From Myxococcales bacterium (GTDB taxonomy: Bacteria > Myxococcota_A > Polyangia > Fen-1088): a stretch of 64,000 bases of DNA. The DNA lies in the NCBI GenBank assembly GCA_022184915.1, contig JAGTJU010000003.1, positions 682,001 through 746,000 on the forward strand, in the 5' to 3' direction. Below the pieces are notes generated by a model, which was given only the letters and a program-made list of their open reading frames with translations, ran no database searches and was not told the origin of the DNA. Made by a program: the position numbers and the translations under genes. Positions 53,954-63,052 of the stretch are shown piece by piece; positions within the stretch are counted from its first letter, which is position 1, and every line of letters starts with the position of its first letter.

Positions 53954-55759
53954 ATGCGCCCCCTCATTGCTGCCGCGTCCTTGAGCCTTTTTGCCCTTTT
54001 TTCTTGTGGTGAAGATAAAGGGGGGCCTGTAGACGCAGCCCTGGACGCAGGTTTGCTGGATGGGGCAGCGGGAACCGTCGCCCCCGAGGCGGGGCTGCTG
54101 GACGGACTCGCGCTGGCTGACGCCGGCTCGGAGGCGGGCCCGGTGGCCTCGTTCGAGGAGGTCACCTGCCCGACCCCGCTGCCGCCGGTGGCGACCGGGA
54201 CGTGTTCGGTGTCGGGCAGCGGCGCGGTCAAGCTGTTGCAAGGCGAGGTGCTGACGCCCGACCGTATCTATCACGCGGGGCAGGTTGCGATCGACGCGCA
54301 GGGCTTGATCACGTGCGTGGGCTGCGCCTGTGCGCTTGGGGGGGAAACCGTCATCACCTGTCCGGATGGCGCGATATCTCCTGGTCTCATCAATACCCAC
54401 GAGCACCTCACGTTCGGGCAAAACAACCCCCACCCGGACACGGGAGTTCGTTATGATCACCGCCACGAGTGGCGCCGTGGTCAAGGTGGCAAACCACCCG
54501 TGACCGCCGGGGGCAGTGCGAGCGCCGATCAGGTGCGCTGGGCGGAGCTGCGGTTCCTGATGGGCGGAGCCACTTCGATTGTGGGCTCCGGTGGTCAGCC
54601 CGGCTTGCTGCGGAACCTGGACTCGCAGAACCAGGAGGGACTTGGCCAAAAGCCGGTCGACTTCGATACGTTTCCGCTCGACGACTCTGACGGCTCCCGC
54701 CGCACGATGGATTGCAACTATGGCGGCACACCCACGAGTGCGGCTGCGATCGCAATGACGGACGCCTACGTGCCGCACGTCTCCGAAGGCGTCGATCGGA
54801 GCGCACGCAATGAGTTTCTCTGCCAGAGCAGCGTTGCTTACGACACGATGCCCCCCGGGATCTCAAACGATCTGCTGCAGGATCGTATGGCGATGATCCA
54901 CGCTGTGGGCCTGCAGCCTGCAGACTACGAGGCCATGGCCAAGGCGGGTGCGGCCTTGATCTGGTCGCCTCGCTCGAACATCACCCTCTACGGCGAGACC
55001 GCGCGCGTGACCACGGCGGCGCGTCTGGGCGTGCAGATCGCGCTGGGGACCGACTGGATGCCGACCGGGTCGATGAACCTGCTGCGCGAGCTTGCCTGCG
55101 CCGATGCCTTCAATCGGACGTACCTCGACGGATTTTTCAGCGACGTCGACTTGTGGCAGATGGTGACCGTGAACGCGGCGGTGGTGACCGCCACGGACGA
55201 TGTCATCGGTCGGCTCGCACCGGGGTTGGTGGCGGACGTCACCGTCTTTCGGCGCGGGGGGCGGGCGCCGTACCGCGCCGTGATCGAGGCCAAGCCCGAG
55301 GATGTCGTGCTCGTCCTGCGCGCAGGCAAGCCCCTCTATGGTGACGACGCCGCCATGACGGCGCTCGTGCCCGCAGGCTGCGATCCGGTCGACGTTTGCA
55401 CGGTGGCAAAGAAGCTGTGCCTCACGGGCGAGGTTGGCAAGACCTACGACGTGCTCAAAGCGGCGGTGGGGGCCACGACCTATCCCGCCTTCGCGTGTGG
55501 GCAGCCGCTGAACGAGCCGTCGTGCACCCCCAAACGCCCGAGCTCGACCGCGGGCTCCACCGTGTTCACGGGTGAGCTTCGCAGCGGCGACCTCGATGGC
55601 GATGGGATCAGCGATAGCGACGACAACTGCCCGAGGGTGTTCAACCCCGCTCGTCCTCTCGATGAGGGGGTTCAGGGCGATGCCGACGGCGACAAGGTGG
55701 GCGATGCCTGTGATCCCTGCCCACTCGACGTCCTTCCAAGCTGCACGCCAAGGCCCTAG
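53954..55759 (+). CDS. lipoprotein amidohydrolase with a TSP3 calcium tail
   Basis: A 601-residue lipoprotein: LFALFSCGED lipobox, then an Ala/Gly/Asp-rich linker with repeated DAGLLDG motifs. The amidohydrolase domain at about 90-460 has metal-binding INTHEHLTFGQNNPH, later ALGTDWMPTGSMNLLREL and VTVNAAVVTA. The C-terminus has TSP3 loops (DLDGDGISDSDDNCPRVFNP, DADGDKVGDACDPCP). The family includes deaminases and hydrolases of cyclic amides. An extracellular, calcium-stabilised form is unusual for this family. No substrate can be given. Confidence 0.82.
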   Translation: MRPLIAAASLSLFALFSCGEDKGGPVDAALDAGLLDGAAGTVAPEAGLLDGLALADAGSEAGPVASFEEVTCPTPLPPVATGTCSVSGSGAVKLLQGEVLTPDRIYHAGQVAIDAQGLITCVGCACALGGETVITCPDGAISPGLINTHEHLTFGQNNPHPDTGVRYDHRHEWRRGQGGKPPVTAGGSASADQVRWAELRFLMGGATSIVGSGGQPGLLRNLDSQNQEGLGQKPVDFDTFPLDDSDGSRRTMDCNYGGTPTSAAAIAMTDAYVPHVSEGVDRSARNEFLCQSSVAYDTMPPGISNDLLQDRMAMIHAVGLQPADYEAMAKAGAALIWSPRSNITLYGETARVTTAARLGVQIALGTDWMPTGSMNLLRELACADAFNRTYLDGFFSDVDLWQMVTVNAAVVTATDDVIGRLAPGLVADVTVFRRGGRAPYRAVIEAKPEDVVLVLRAGKPLYGDDAAMTALVPAGCDPVDVCTVAKKLCLTGEVGKTYDVLKAAVGATTYPAFACGQPLNEPSCTPKRPSSTAGSTVFTGELRSGDLDGDGISDSDDNCPRVFNPARPLDEGVQGDADGDKVGDACDPCPLDVLPSCTPRP

Positions 55760-55784
55760 TTGCGATGGGTATCATTCCCGATCC

Positions 55785-56813
55785 ATGACACGCTGTCTGA
55801 CCTGCGGAACTGACAACCCGGCTTTGTCCCGGACGTGCTCCCGGTGTGGGGCCGCTTTGTCGGAGGGGCCTTCTGAAGACGCGGCAGCCCTGCGCGGTAA
55901 ACCGCACGACGCACGAGGGGGCGGCCGCGTGATCTTCGCCATGGTGGGCCTCATGGTGCTGGGGGTGGGCGCGGGGATCGCGATCCGGGATCGGCTACAC
56001 AAGAGCGCTCTTGGCGAGAAGCTGGCCTGGTTCGATCGCTGGGTCGAGCGTGACAAACAAGAGGTGGGCGGGCTTTGGACCTGCCTCATTCAAAGCCCCA
56101 CGCCGATCGAGACCTTCACGAACGCCACCCAAGTCGAAGCCAAGGTGGAAGCCGCGGCGAGGGTGCAGCCCAAGACCTTCGCCGACCATCTGCGCAACGA
56201 GTGTTTGCCCCGCGGGGATCAGGTGGTGGCGGCCTTTGCCGGCGTTACGGATGTGCCCGCCGAGTTCACCACGGTCTTCGAGGTGTACAATCAGAGCCTG
56301 CCGAAGTTGAAAGACGGCATCGCTGCCTATGTAGAGGGCCTCGAGGCCCGCATCGAGCGGGCCAACCTTTTGGCGAAGATTCAAGCGACCGGAGCCGCGT
56401 GGCATACCAGCGCCGCGCCGACGCCCGAAGGCATCGCCTTCGAGAAGTTCGTGAGATGCGCCGTTCCCCAGGTGAGCCAACTGAAGAGCGCTCAAGCGCT
56501 GCTGCAGACGTTGGCGGACCAGTGTCGCAAAAAAGACGCTGCCGCCTTCTGGAAGCAGGTGGCGGCACAATGCGGCGCTCTCGTCATGGACGTCGATCCG
56601 CACGCACAAGCATCGCCGACCAATCAGGATTCGATGAAGCGGTTCTTCGAGTCCGAGCAACGCCTGATGGCGGCCTGGGACTATTGCGCCCGGCAGGCCG
56701 AAAAAGGAACCTCCACGAGCGATCTGTCCTCGTTTCTGCAGGCCTTCGCCACATATGGTGAAGCCCGCGTGCGGATGGTCGAGGTGGCGAAGGCGCTCGG
56801 CGAGACCTCGTAG
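55785..56813 (+). CDS. zinc-ribbon membrane-anchored protein, unknown function
   Basis: A 342-residue protein. It opens with a zinc ribbon (CLTCGTDNP, CSRCGAAL: two CxxC pairs) facing the cytoplasm, then one membrane helix (VIFAMVGLMVLGVGAGIAI) at about 49-67. The rest is a helical, probably periplasmic, region with a few Cys (WTCLIQ, LRNECLP, FVRCAVP, QCRKK) and no known domain. ATG 55785 is 26 nt after the amidohydrolase stop, so the two may be co-transcribed. Confidence 0.75.
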   Translation: MTRCLTCGTDNPALSRTCSRCGAALSEGPSEDAAALRGKPHDARGGGRVIFAMVGLMVLGVGAGIAIRDRLHKSALGEKLAWFDRWVERDKQEVGGLWTCLIQSPTPIETFTNATQVEAKVEAAARVQPKTFADHLRNECLPRGDQVVAAFAGVTDVPAEFTTVFEVYNQSLPKLKDGIAAYVEGLEARIERANLLAKIQATGAAWHTSAAPTPEGIAFEKFVRCAVPQVSQLKSAQALLQTLADQCRKKDAAAFWKQVAAQCGALVMDVDPHAQASPTNQDSMKRFFESEQRLMAAWDYCARQAEKGTSTSDLSSFLQAFATYGEARVRMVEVAKALGETS

Positions 56814-56928
56814 CGGGCGCGGGCTTGCCGAAAACGCCACCGCCCCGCTCCGACGCCTGCTTGTCTCTGCAAGGGGGCGCCAGCCGGGGCGGGGCGTCAA
56901 GGGGAGCCAGGCGGCTCACCCTGCCAGG

Positions 56929-58608
56929 TCAGGGCTGCTTGGGGCTGACCGGGGGGCCGGCTCCCGTGGGCAGGGCGCCTTGCGAGATCACGAAGCGATC
57001 GAACTTGGCGTTGGGCTCTCGCCGCTTGAGGGTGAAGGTCTTGACCCCTGCGGAAGTGACGTTGATCGTCGAGCTCAAGAGCACCCAGCCAAAGGCCGTG
57101 TCCCCTCCCGAACCGCTTTCGATGAGAACGGGGGTGCCGTTGTCGATGCGGTAGAAGGCCGAGTTCGCACCGTTGTCGGGGAAGAGTTTGCGGCCGTAGA
57201 GCTTATACGTCCCAGTCGTAGCGAACTGTAGGGGGTAGTTGAGCTCTGCTGAAGGTTCGTTGGCTTCCTTCACGCCGAAGTTGGTCGATCTCGCCACCAT
57301 GTAGCCCGTGCCCTCACCGACGGGAGGCGTGTTCTCGAGGACCCAGGGGATATCGCCGTTCGCATTCTGGTTTGCGAATCCCTCCGCCTCGAAGACGACT
57401 GAACCTCCTTGTTCGAGGTAGGCGCCTTGGGTCCAACTCACCGTCACGGAGACAGGAGCCGAGGCCGTTCTTTGTCCAATCTCATCCTCGGCCACGGCGG
57501 TCAGCACCTTCGGTCCTGCCGTCAGGACGACGTTGGCCAGCGCGTAGGGCGCTGTGTTGTCGCTGCCCAGGAGCTGTGTGCCGGCGAAGAAGTCCACTTT
57601 TCGCAAGGTGCCTCCGGGTGAGGACGCCATGGCTTCGAGCGTGATCGCCGAGCCTGGCATGATGCTCGTGTTGGCCATGGGCCGCGTGAGCGTCGCGGTG
57701 GGTGCGGCCAAGAGGGTGAACGTGACCGGCGAGGAGTTTGCCGTGCGGTTTGCGTTGGTCGTCGCTTTTGCCACGAGGGTGTGCGAGCCCGCGGGCAGTC
57801 CCGTGACGTTCACGGTAAAGGGTGCCATGGTCGATGTGCCTCGAACGGTGGTTCCCTTCAAAACTTCTACGCGTGTGATGGTTCCCGGAGACGCCACGGC
57901 CGCGTTGACTTTCACCTGAACCGGCGTCGCGGCGGGAAGCCTGCTGCCGGGGGTGGGAAGCGTGATCGATATCGTCGGAAGAGGTTGTGTCGAACCGCCC
58001 GAGCCGCCTACGCCACCCGAACCGCCCGCGCCACCCGAACCGCCTGCGCCGCCCTTGCCCCCGGCGCCGCCCTTGCCGCCGGAGCCGCCTTTGCCGCCCG
58101 CGCCACCGGAGCCGCCTTTGCCGCCTGCGCCACCTGCGCCGCCCTTGCCGCCCGAACCACCCGCGCCACCAACGCTCGAACCGCCGGAGCCGCCTGCACT
58201 CGAGCCGCCGGAGCCGCCTGCGCTCGAGCCGCCGGAGCCGCCTGCACTCGAGCCGCCGGAGCCACCGTTGCTCGAGCCGCCGGAGCCACCAGCGCTCGAG
58301 CCGCCGGAGCCGCCTGCACTCGAGCCGCCGGAGCCGCCGTTGCTCGAGCCGCCGGAGCCACCTTTGCTCGAGCCACCGGAGCCACCTGCGCTCGAACCGC
58401 CGGAGCCGCCACCCGTGGAACCGCCTTTACCGCCTGTGGCGGGCGCGCCGCCTCCACCGCCCTGCCCGCCTCCTCCAGCGCTGCCGCCTTCCCCCCCGCC
58501 ACCCGGATCATCGTCCGAGTCTCCGGAGGCGCAACCGCTTGCGCTTGCGCACGCGAAGGCCATCGCCGAGACGGCCAAACCGATTTGCAGATACCCGTAA
58601 CGTTTCAT
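56929..58608 (-). CDS. lipoprotein with Gly/Ser repeats, Ig-like domains and a CBM6-like domain
   Basis: A 559-residue surface lipoprotein. ATG 58608 has AGGAG 9 nt upstream; signal MKRYGYLQIGLAVSAMAFAC precedes the lipid Cys region. A long Gly/Ser/Ala spacer of repeated GGSGGSSA/N/K units, then GGKGG units, projects the rest. Two Ig-like domains (ISITLPTPGSRLPAATPVQV, TLTRPMANTSIMPGSAITLE) are followed by a C-terminal beta-sandwich (VVFEAEGFANQNANGDIPW, YKLYGRKLF) like CBM6. It probably binds an external polymer. No catalytic domain is visible. Confidence 0.83.
   Translation of the reverse strand: MKRYGYLQIGLAVSAMAFACASASGCASGDSDDDPGGGGEGGSAGGGGQGGGGGAPATGGKGGSTGGGSGGSSAGGSGGSSKGGSGGSSNGGSGGSSAGGSGGSSAGGSGGSSNGGSGGSSAGGSGGSSAGGSGGSSAGGSGGSSVGGAGGSGGKGGAGGAGGKGGSGGAGGKGGSGGKGGAGGKGGAGGSGGAGGSGGVGGSGGSTQPLPTISITLPTPGSRLPAATPVQVKVNAAVASPGTITRVEVLKGTTVRGTSTMAPFTVNVTGLPAGSHTLVAKATTNANRTANSSPVTFTLLAAPTATLTRPMANTSIMPGSAITLEAMASSPGGTLRKVDFFAGTQLLGSDNTAPYALANVVLTAGPKVLTAVAEDEIGQRTASAPVSVTVSWTQGAYLEQGGSVVFEAEGFANQNANGDIPWVLENTPPVGEGTGYMVARSTNFGVKEANEPSAELNYPLQFATTGTYKLYGRKLFPDNGANSAFYRIDNGTPVLIESGSGGDTAFGWVLLSSTINVTSAGVKTFTLKRREPNAKFDRFVISQGALPTGAGPPVSPKQP
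58175..58414 (-). repeat. 24-bp coding minisatellite (10 units)
   Basis: Ten in-phase 24-bp units (CTCGAGCCGCCGGAGCC... on the + strand) encode eight-residue GGSGGSSx repeats of the lipoprotein spacer. Units differ mainly in the last codon (A, N, K or V). Shorter GGC-rich repeats continue on both sides. Confidence 0.95.
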
Positions 58609-59634
58609 CTTCGTTGACTCCTGGTTGAACTGAAAACCATCACTCGGTCGATCCGTGGTCCCGCGCATCGTGGCCGCTCCGTCGCGCTGCACGCCTTTCG
58701 GTGTGCAGTCTCCGACTGGTGGTTTCTTGAAGGTCGCTACCGCCAAATGGGACATGTCTGGCGAGCTACACGCACCCGGAGACGCTGGGCACCTCGAAGA
58801 CGGCTCAACAAAAAATCATCACGGGAACGAGGCGCGTTGCGCTGTGAAGTTTGCAAGGTTCGTGAGGCCCCGTGTGCAAGCGTTGCCGCAACACATCTCG
58901 ACCAGCTGATGCCTTCGCAAAATAGAGCCTGAAAAACTAGCTGAACGACGTCGTCGTCACGAAAGCGTCCCGAATGTCGTGGACGTGATGGCAAGTGCAG
59001 TCGATGTGGGTCGTGCGGTGAAGCGCATCAGTGGGCTTAGCCTTGGAAGGTCACGCATTGGCCGTTGTGGGTCTTCGGCTTGACGAGAGGGCTCGTGACA
59101 CGCGAGAGCCGCCCACCGGAGGCCCTGACGCCAGGCTCTCGTCCACGGTTCGGAGTCCGCAGTGGAAGGCGCGGTTTCTCTCGCATCAACCGATCATGCG
59201 AGGGTTGCGGCGCGGGGCTCGTTTTCTGGCGCGGCGTCGTCGGTGGTGTCCGCATGCTCGTACGGCGAGAGGCCTCGATGCAGGCCCGCACATAGGCTCC
59301 ACATGCCCCCGCTGAGTGTGCCCTAGCGCCATCATGAGGGCTTCGACGATCCTTGGACGAAGGACCCTGGTTGGCGAGGGCGCTCGCGGGTAGCACTGAA
59401 CTTTAATCAGCTCGCCGAGTGCATCGGCTTCGGCATCGCTCAACAGCACCCTGGTCCTCGGAGTACCTCGCCTCGGATGGATCATGTTGCTTCTTTCTGC
59501 TCGACGTCCGCCAGTATCACTGGAGGGGCAAGGAGCCCCTTCACGAGCGGTACATCTGGTAGACGTCGGCGTCGCCGTCGGCGGCTCAGGTTTCGACGGC
59601 AGCTACGTGCAAGGCCCGTCGCGGAGGTACAAAC
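58609..59634. other. about 1 kb stretch without a confident gene
   Basis: The left end (58609-58760) is the lipoprotein's leader and promoter. The rest has short frames on both strands; the best is at 59186-59485 on the - strand and is weak. No repeats or RNA genes were recognised. Confidence 0.5.
59186..59485 (-). CDS. possible small DNA-binding-like protein (doubtful)
   Basis: A 99-codon frame. The first half (RTRVLLSDAEADALGELIKV, TRVLRPRIVEALMMALGHT) is plausible as a small helical, perhaps ribbon-helix-helix, protein, but the second half is Arg-rich and looks like a chance reading. The ribosome site is weak. I list it because nothing else explains this region. Confidence 0.3.
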   Translation of the reverse strand: MIHPRRGTPRTRVLLSDAEADALGELIKVQCYPRAPSPTRVLRPRIVEALMMALGHTQRGHVEPMCGPASRPLAVRACGHHRRRRARKRAPRRNPRMIG

Positions 59635-59666
59635 AAAAAAAGCCAGCCCCTTTGGGGACTGGCTTT
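59635..59666 (-). terminator. intrinsic terminator of the calcium-loop lipoprotein gene
   Basis: AAAGCCAG (59639-59646) pairs with CTGGCTTT (59659-59666), with an inner CCCC/GGGG stem and a TTT loop. On the - strand a run of six T follows (complement of 59635-59640). It lies 23 bp after the lipoprotein stop. Confidence 0.85.
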
Positions 59667-59688
59667 GGTTGAGGCCTTGGCCGTGAGC

Positions 59689-60351
59689 TTACTTCGTGGG
59701 CTTCTCGACGGGGTACGGCCAGGCGTTGCAGAACTCGTTCAAGTTCTGCTCCCAGCAGGTCCCCAGGCACGAGGTGAAGAGCTTGTCGTTCTCCATGATG
59801 CACGCCTCGTTGCCTGGGCCCTTGCCACATGCCTCGGACCTGTCCGAAGCGGCGGCCTCACAGGCATTCGAGCAGGCGTTGATGGCATCCTCGCGCTTCT
59901 GACACTCCGGAGGAAGGGGCTCATCGGGCGACGCGTCCTCGCCGTCGTGGCAAACGTAAAGGTCGACGCAGCCATCCCCGTCGCGGTCAGTCCACTCGGG
60001 GTTCGCGCACCCCATGCCCAGGTTCTTGTCCATCGGCTTGCATTCCTTGGAGTCCTTGGCCGGGGGCACAGGGTCCTTCGGGGCGTCGGGATCGGAGGAC
60101 GAGTCCGTGGGCTCGTCGTGGCAAACGTACAGGTCGAGGCAGCCATCGCCGTCGCGGTCGGTCCACTCGGGGTTCGCGCACCCCTTGCCCAGGTCATCTT
60201 CGAAAGCCTTGCAGCCTTCGGGTGTCTTCGGCGGCGACTTTTTGAGGCTTCCTTCTGCCAGCTCGGTTACGTCCTCCACAGGGGCGCCGCAGGCCCCGAT
60301 CACGCAAAGTGGAACCATCATCAGACCCGCAAACAGCACTCGTTTCAACAT
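59689..60351 (-). CDS. lipoprotein with two tandem EF-hand-like calcium loops
   Basis: A 220-residue lipoprotein: signal LMMVPLCVIGAC with lipobox Cys; ATG 60351 follows GGAG. Two near-identical units (CANPEWTDRDGDGCLDLYVC and CANPEWTDRDGDGCVDLYVC) each contain a DxDGDGxxD loop inside a cysteine pair, separated by a Pro/Asp/Ser linker. The C-terminal part has eight more Cys (CQKREDAINACSNACEAAA, CLGTCWEQ). It is likely a calcium- and disulfide-stabilised surface protein. Function unknown. Confidence 0.8.
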   Translation of the reverse strand: MLKRVLFAGLMMVPLCVIGACGAPVEDVTELAEGSLKKSPPKTPEGCKAFEDDLGKGCANPEWTDRDGDGCLDLYVCHDEPTDSSSDPDAPKDPVPPAKDSKECKPMDKNLGMGCANPEWTDRDGDGCVDLYVCHDGEDASPDEPLPPECQKREDAINACSNACEAAASDRSEACGKGPGNEACIMENDKLFTSCLGTCWEQNLNEFCNAWPYPVEKPTK

Positions 60352-60717
60352 CTCTCCACTCTCCTCGTGTAGGTCCGCTCAATCCTCGTTTCGCCCACCT
60401 GGACGAACGAAGCAACGGACTGGTAACGCGGGGACGCAGGACCCTGGACGTACGGCTCAGGAAACTGCAGAAAAAGAGACGAAACGGCGGTGCGCGGGGA
60501 TCGGCATCTTCGCGGCGAAGTTTTTCCGTGATCGAAGTTACACAAAGTCTCTCCTGGGCTCCGCCTACCACCCTTATTGGCAATTTCGTTTCAAATGTGA
60601 CGATTTCCGCACCAGGCGTGCCTGGGGCTGCCCGGGGCGCTGGCTGTGTGTCAAAGCAGCGGGCCGATCCCCCTGGCCATTCGGGGTCCCCGGCCCCGAT
60701 TCGATGATGCGTGTCGC

Positions 60718-61548
60718 ATGAACACATCCCGACCCCTCGACCTGCCAAGCTCACGCTTACCTGCCGGCAAAGAGCCTCTGGTCAGCTGCCTCATGGTGAC
60801 CCGCAACCGGGTGAAGCTCGCGCAACGGGCGGTTCAGTGCTTCATGGACCAGACCTGGTCGCACAAGCAGCTCGTCATCGTGGATGACGGGGAAGAGAGC
60901 TACGCGCCCCTCGTAGGCGCCTGTCGTGCGCGCGGCTTCGACGTACTCTACCATCGCGTGGCTACAGAGCCGCGCCTTACGCTGGGCGCCCTGCGGAACG
61001 TGGCCATCGAGCAGAGCGACGGGGCCTTTTTGGCACAGTGGGATGACGACGAATGGTACGCTCCCGAGCGCCTCACGATGCAGCTCCAGGCGCTCATCAA
61101 CGAAGGGACACGGGCTTGCGTGCTCAAGTGGACCTTGATGCATCTCGACACCCCGGCCTTCACCCACCATCCGTACCGGGCGGATGTGGGGCGTGGCACG
61201 CCCGGCACCATCGTGCATCAACGCTCGGAGATTCGTTACCCGGCGCTTCGGATCGCCGAAGACAGCGTATTCCTGGATGCCCACCGGCCTTTGGGTGTCT
61301 CGATCTTGGGGCGTGAGGCGAGTCACCTCTTCATTCGGTGCTTCCATGGCAGCAACACGTGGGACGCCAACCACTTCCTGCGCCGGTTGAGGCGCACCCC
61401 ACGGGACATGATTCACTTCGGTCTGGCGCGCCTGCGCGGCGACATCCTGCGGCACCCAGCTTTCGCGCTGGAGGCGCGCGAAGCGTCCGCCGTGAGCCGG
61501 TTTCGGGAGGACAGCGCAGCGGTCGGTTTGCTGCGGAGCGGGGCGTGA
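60718..61548 (+). CDS. family 2 glycosyltransferase
   Basis: A 276-residue GT2 enzyme of GT-A fold. Seen: VSCLMVTRNRVKLAQRAVQC (nucleotide-binding start), QLVIVDDGEE, and the metal-binding DDDEW (QWDDDEWYAP). ATG 60718 is taken as start since upstream sequence is non-conserved. The next gene, a flippase, starts inside its stop codon (GTGA), so the two probably serve one surface polysaccharide or glycolipid. Donor sugar unknown. Confidence 0.87.
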   Translation: MNTSRPLDLPSSRLPAGKEPLVSCLMVTRNRVKLAQRAVQCFMDQTWSHKQLVIVDDGEESYAPLVGACRARGFDVLYHRVATEPRLTLGALRNVAIEQSDGAFLAQWDDDEWYAPERLTMQLQALINEGTRACVLKWTLMHLDTPAFTHHPYRADVGRGTPGTIVHQRSEIRYPALRIAEDSVFLDAHRPLGVSILGREASHLFIRCFHGSNTWDANHFLRRLRRTPRDMIHFGLARLRGDILRHPAFALEAREASAVSRFREDSAAVGLLRSGA

Positions 61549-62984
61549 GCCCGCTGGCGCGGCGGGTGACCTTGCTCGCCCTCGGCCAAAGCGCCGGTAA
61601 GCTCGCTCAGGTCGTCGTGGCCTTGGTGCTGGTGCGGGTCCTGTCGCCGGAGGCGTGGGCCACATCGGCGCTGCTGCTCTCGGTTTATGCCGCCGCCACG
61701 GCCTTGGGTACGCTCAGCTTGCCTCAGTCTCTGATCTTTTTTCTTCCTGGTCTGGCGCCGCCCGAGAAGTCTCGTTTGGTTCGGCAAACGCTGGTGCTGC
61801 TCGCGGGCGCAGGCGTGCTGACCGGACTGCTTGTGGGCTTGGCTCTGCCCTGGGTGCTCGAGGGAGCGTTTGGTCACCTGCCCGCGTTCGCGCTGCTCGG
61901 GCTGGCGTGCGCCCTCGAGATTCCGTCGCTCGTCGCGGCTCCGCTGCTGGTCGCCGACGATCGGGCCTCCACCGCGGGCCTCTTCGATGGCGCGATGGCG
62001 GTGGTGCAGGTGCTCGCGATTGCGGTGGCTGCGCTCGCGGGTTTCGGTCCCGTAGGCATCGCTATGGCGCTCTGCGCTTACGCGAGCGTGCGGCTCGTCC
62101 TGGTGATCCGTCTCGCGCGCGCGGTGGCACCTGCGGCTCCCGCACCGGCGTCGTGGGCCCGCGCGAAGGCCTACGTCGTGCATGCCTTGCCGCTGATGGT
62201 GGCGCTGGGCGTGTCGGTGCTCACAAAGCACGTCGACAAGTGGATCGTGGCGGCGGTCGCGCCTCAGTCGTTCGGGGTGTACGCCGTGGCGGCCCAAGAG
62301 CTACCGTTCGTGGCCGTTCTTCCTTATGCTCTCAGCGCAACGTTGGGTGCGCAGATGTCCTTAGCCTTCAAGCACGGACGCATTCAGCAGGCGCGCGACC
62401 TGTGGCTCATGCAGACGCGATCGATGGCAAAGATCGTGGTGCCGCTCACCATCGTACTGGTTCTCTGCGCCCCGCAGCTGGTGCCGCTCTTGTTCACCGA
62501 CGCCTACACAGCCGCCGTGCTTCCCTTCCAGCTCTTCGGGCTCATCACCCTGCACAGGGTGGCGGAGTACGGGCTGGTGCTGCGGGCCCAGGGACGTCCC
62601 CAGGCGCTCTTTGCCGCCAGCGTCTGCCTTCTGGCGCTCACCACGTTGCTGGGGGTACCGCTGGCCTGGATCTTCGGGGCCACGGGTGCGGCCGCCGCGG
62701 CGCTGCTCAGCCAGCTCGGTGCGTGGCTCTTCATTTTGCGCCCCTTGGCGCGGGGCTTCGAGATGCGGTTTTGGGACGTATTTCCGTTCCGCCACTATCT
62801 CGTCTGGCTCGCTCGCGCTGTGGCGTCGGCGCTTCCGGCCGCGCTCATCGCCGATCTCTGGTTCGCCGAGCATGGTCGAGGCTTGAGGCTGGCGCTCAAG
62901 GTGGCGGTGTTCCTGGCGGGTATGGGCCTCCTGTGCGTGCGCTCCTTGCCGCTTCGTCGCGTAAGCGCGGCATCGCCACCCTGA
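61545..62984 (+). CDS. polysaccharide flippase (Wzx/MOP superfamily)
   Basis: A 479-residue membrane protein with about 12-14 helices. The MOP-flippase pattern is seen in LALGQSAGKLAQVVVALVLV, LSLPQSLIFFLPGL, MVALGVSVLTKHVDKWIVAA and QLFGLITLHRVAEYGLVL. GTG 61545 overlaps the GT2 stop. It would flip a lipid-linked glycan or a lipid across the inner membrane. No polymerase or ligase gene is adjacent in the window. Confidence 0.88.
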   Translation: MSPLARRVTLLALGQSAGKLAQVVVALVLVRVLSPEAWATSALLLSVYAAATALGTLSLPQSLIFFLPGLAPPEKSRLVRQTLVLLAGAGVLTGLLVGLALPWVLEGAFGHLPAFALLGLACALEIPSLVAAPLLVADDRASTAGLFDGAMAVVQVLAIAVAALAGFGPVGIAMALCAYASVRLVLVIRLARAVAPAAPAPASWARAKAYVVHALPLMVALGVSVLTKHVDKWIVAAVAPQSFGVYAVAAQELPFVAVLPYALSATLGAQMSLAFKHGRIQQARDLWLMQTRSMAKIVVPLTIVLVLCAPQLVPLLFTDAYTAAVLPFQLFGLITLHRVAEYGLVLRAQGRPQALFAASVCLLALTTLLGVPLAWIFGATGAAAAALLSQLGAWLFILRPLARGFEMRFWDVFPFRHYLVWLARAVASALPAALIADLWFAEHGRGLRLALKVAVFLAGMGLLCVRSLPLRRVSAASPP

Positions 62985-63052
62985 TCGCCGCCACGGGCGG
63001 CGCGCGCCTTTGCGTTGGCCTTCACCCTCGGCTCCTGTGCTAGATCGGCCGT

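Noticed and set aside
58175-58414. CRISPR or non-coding satellite
   Set aside because: Repeats are in frame inside a lipoprotein, with no spacers.
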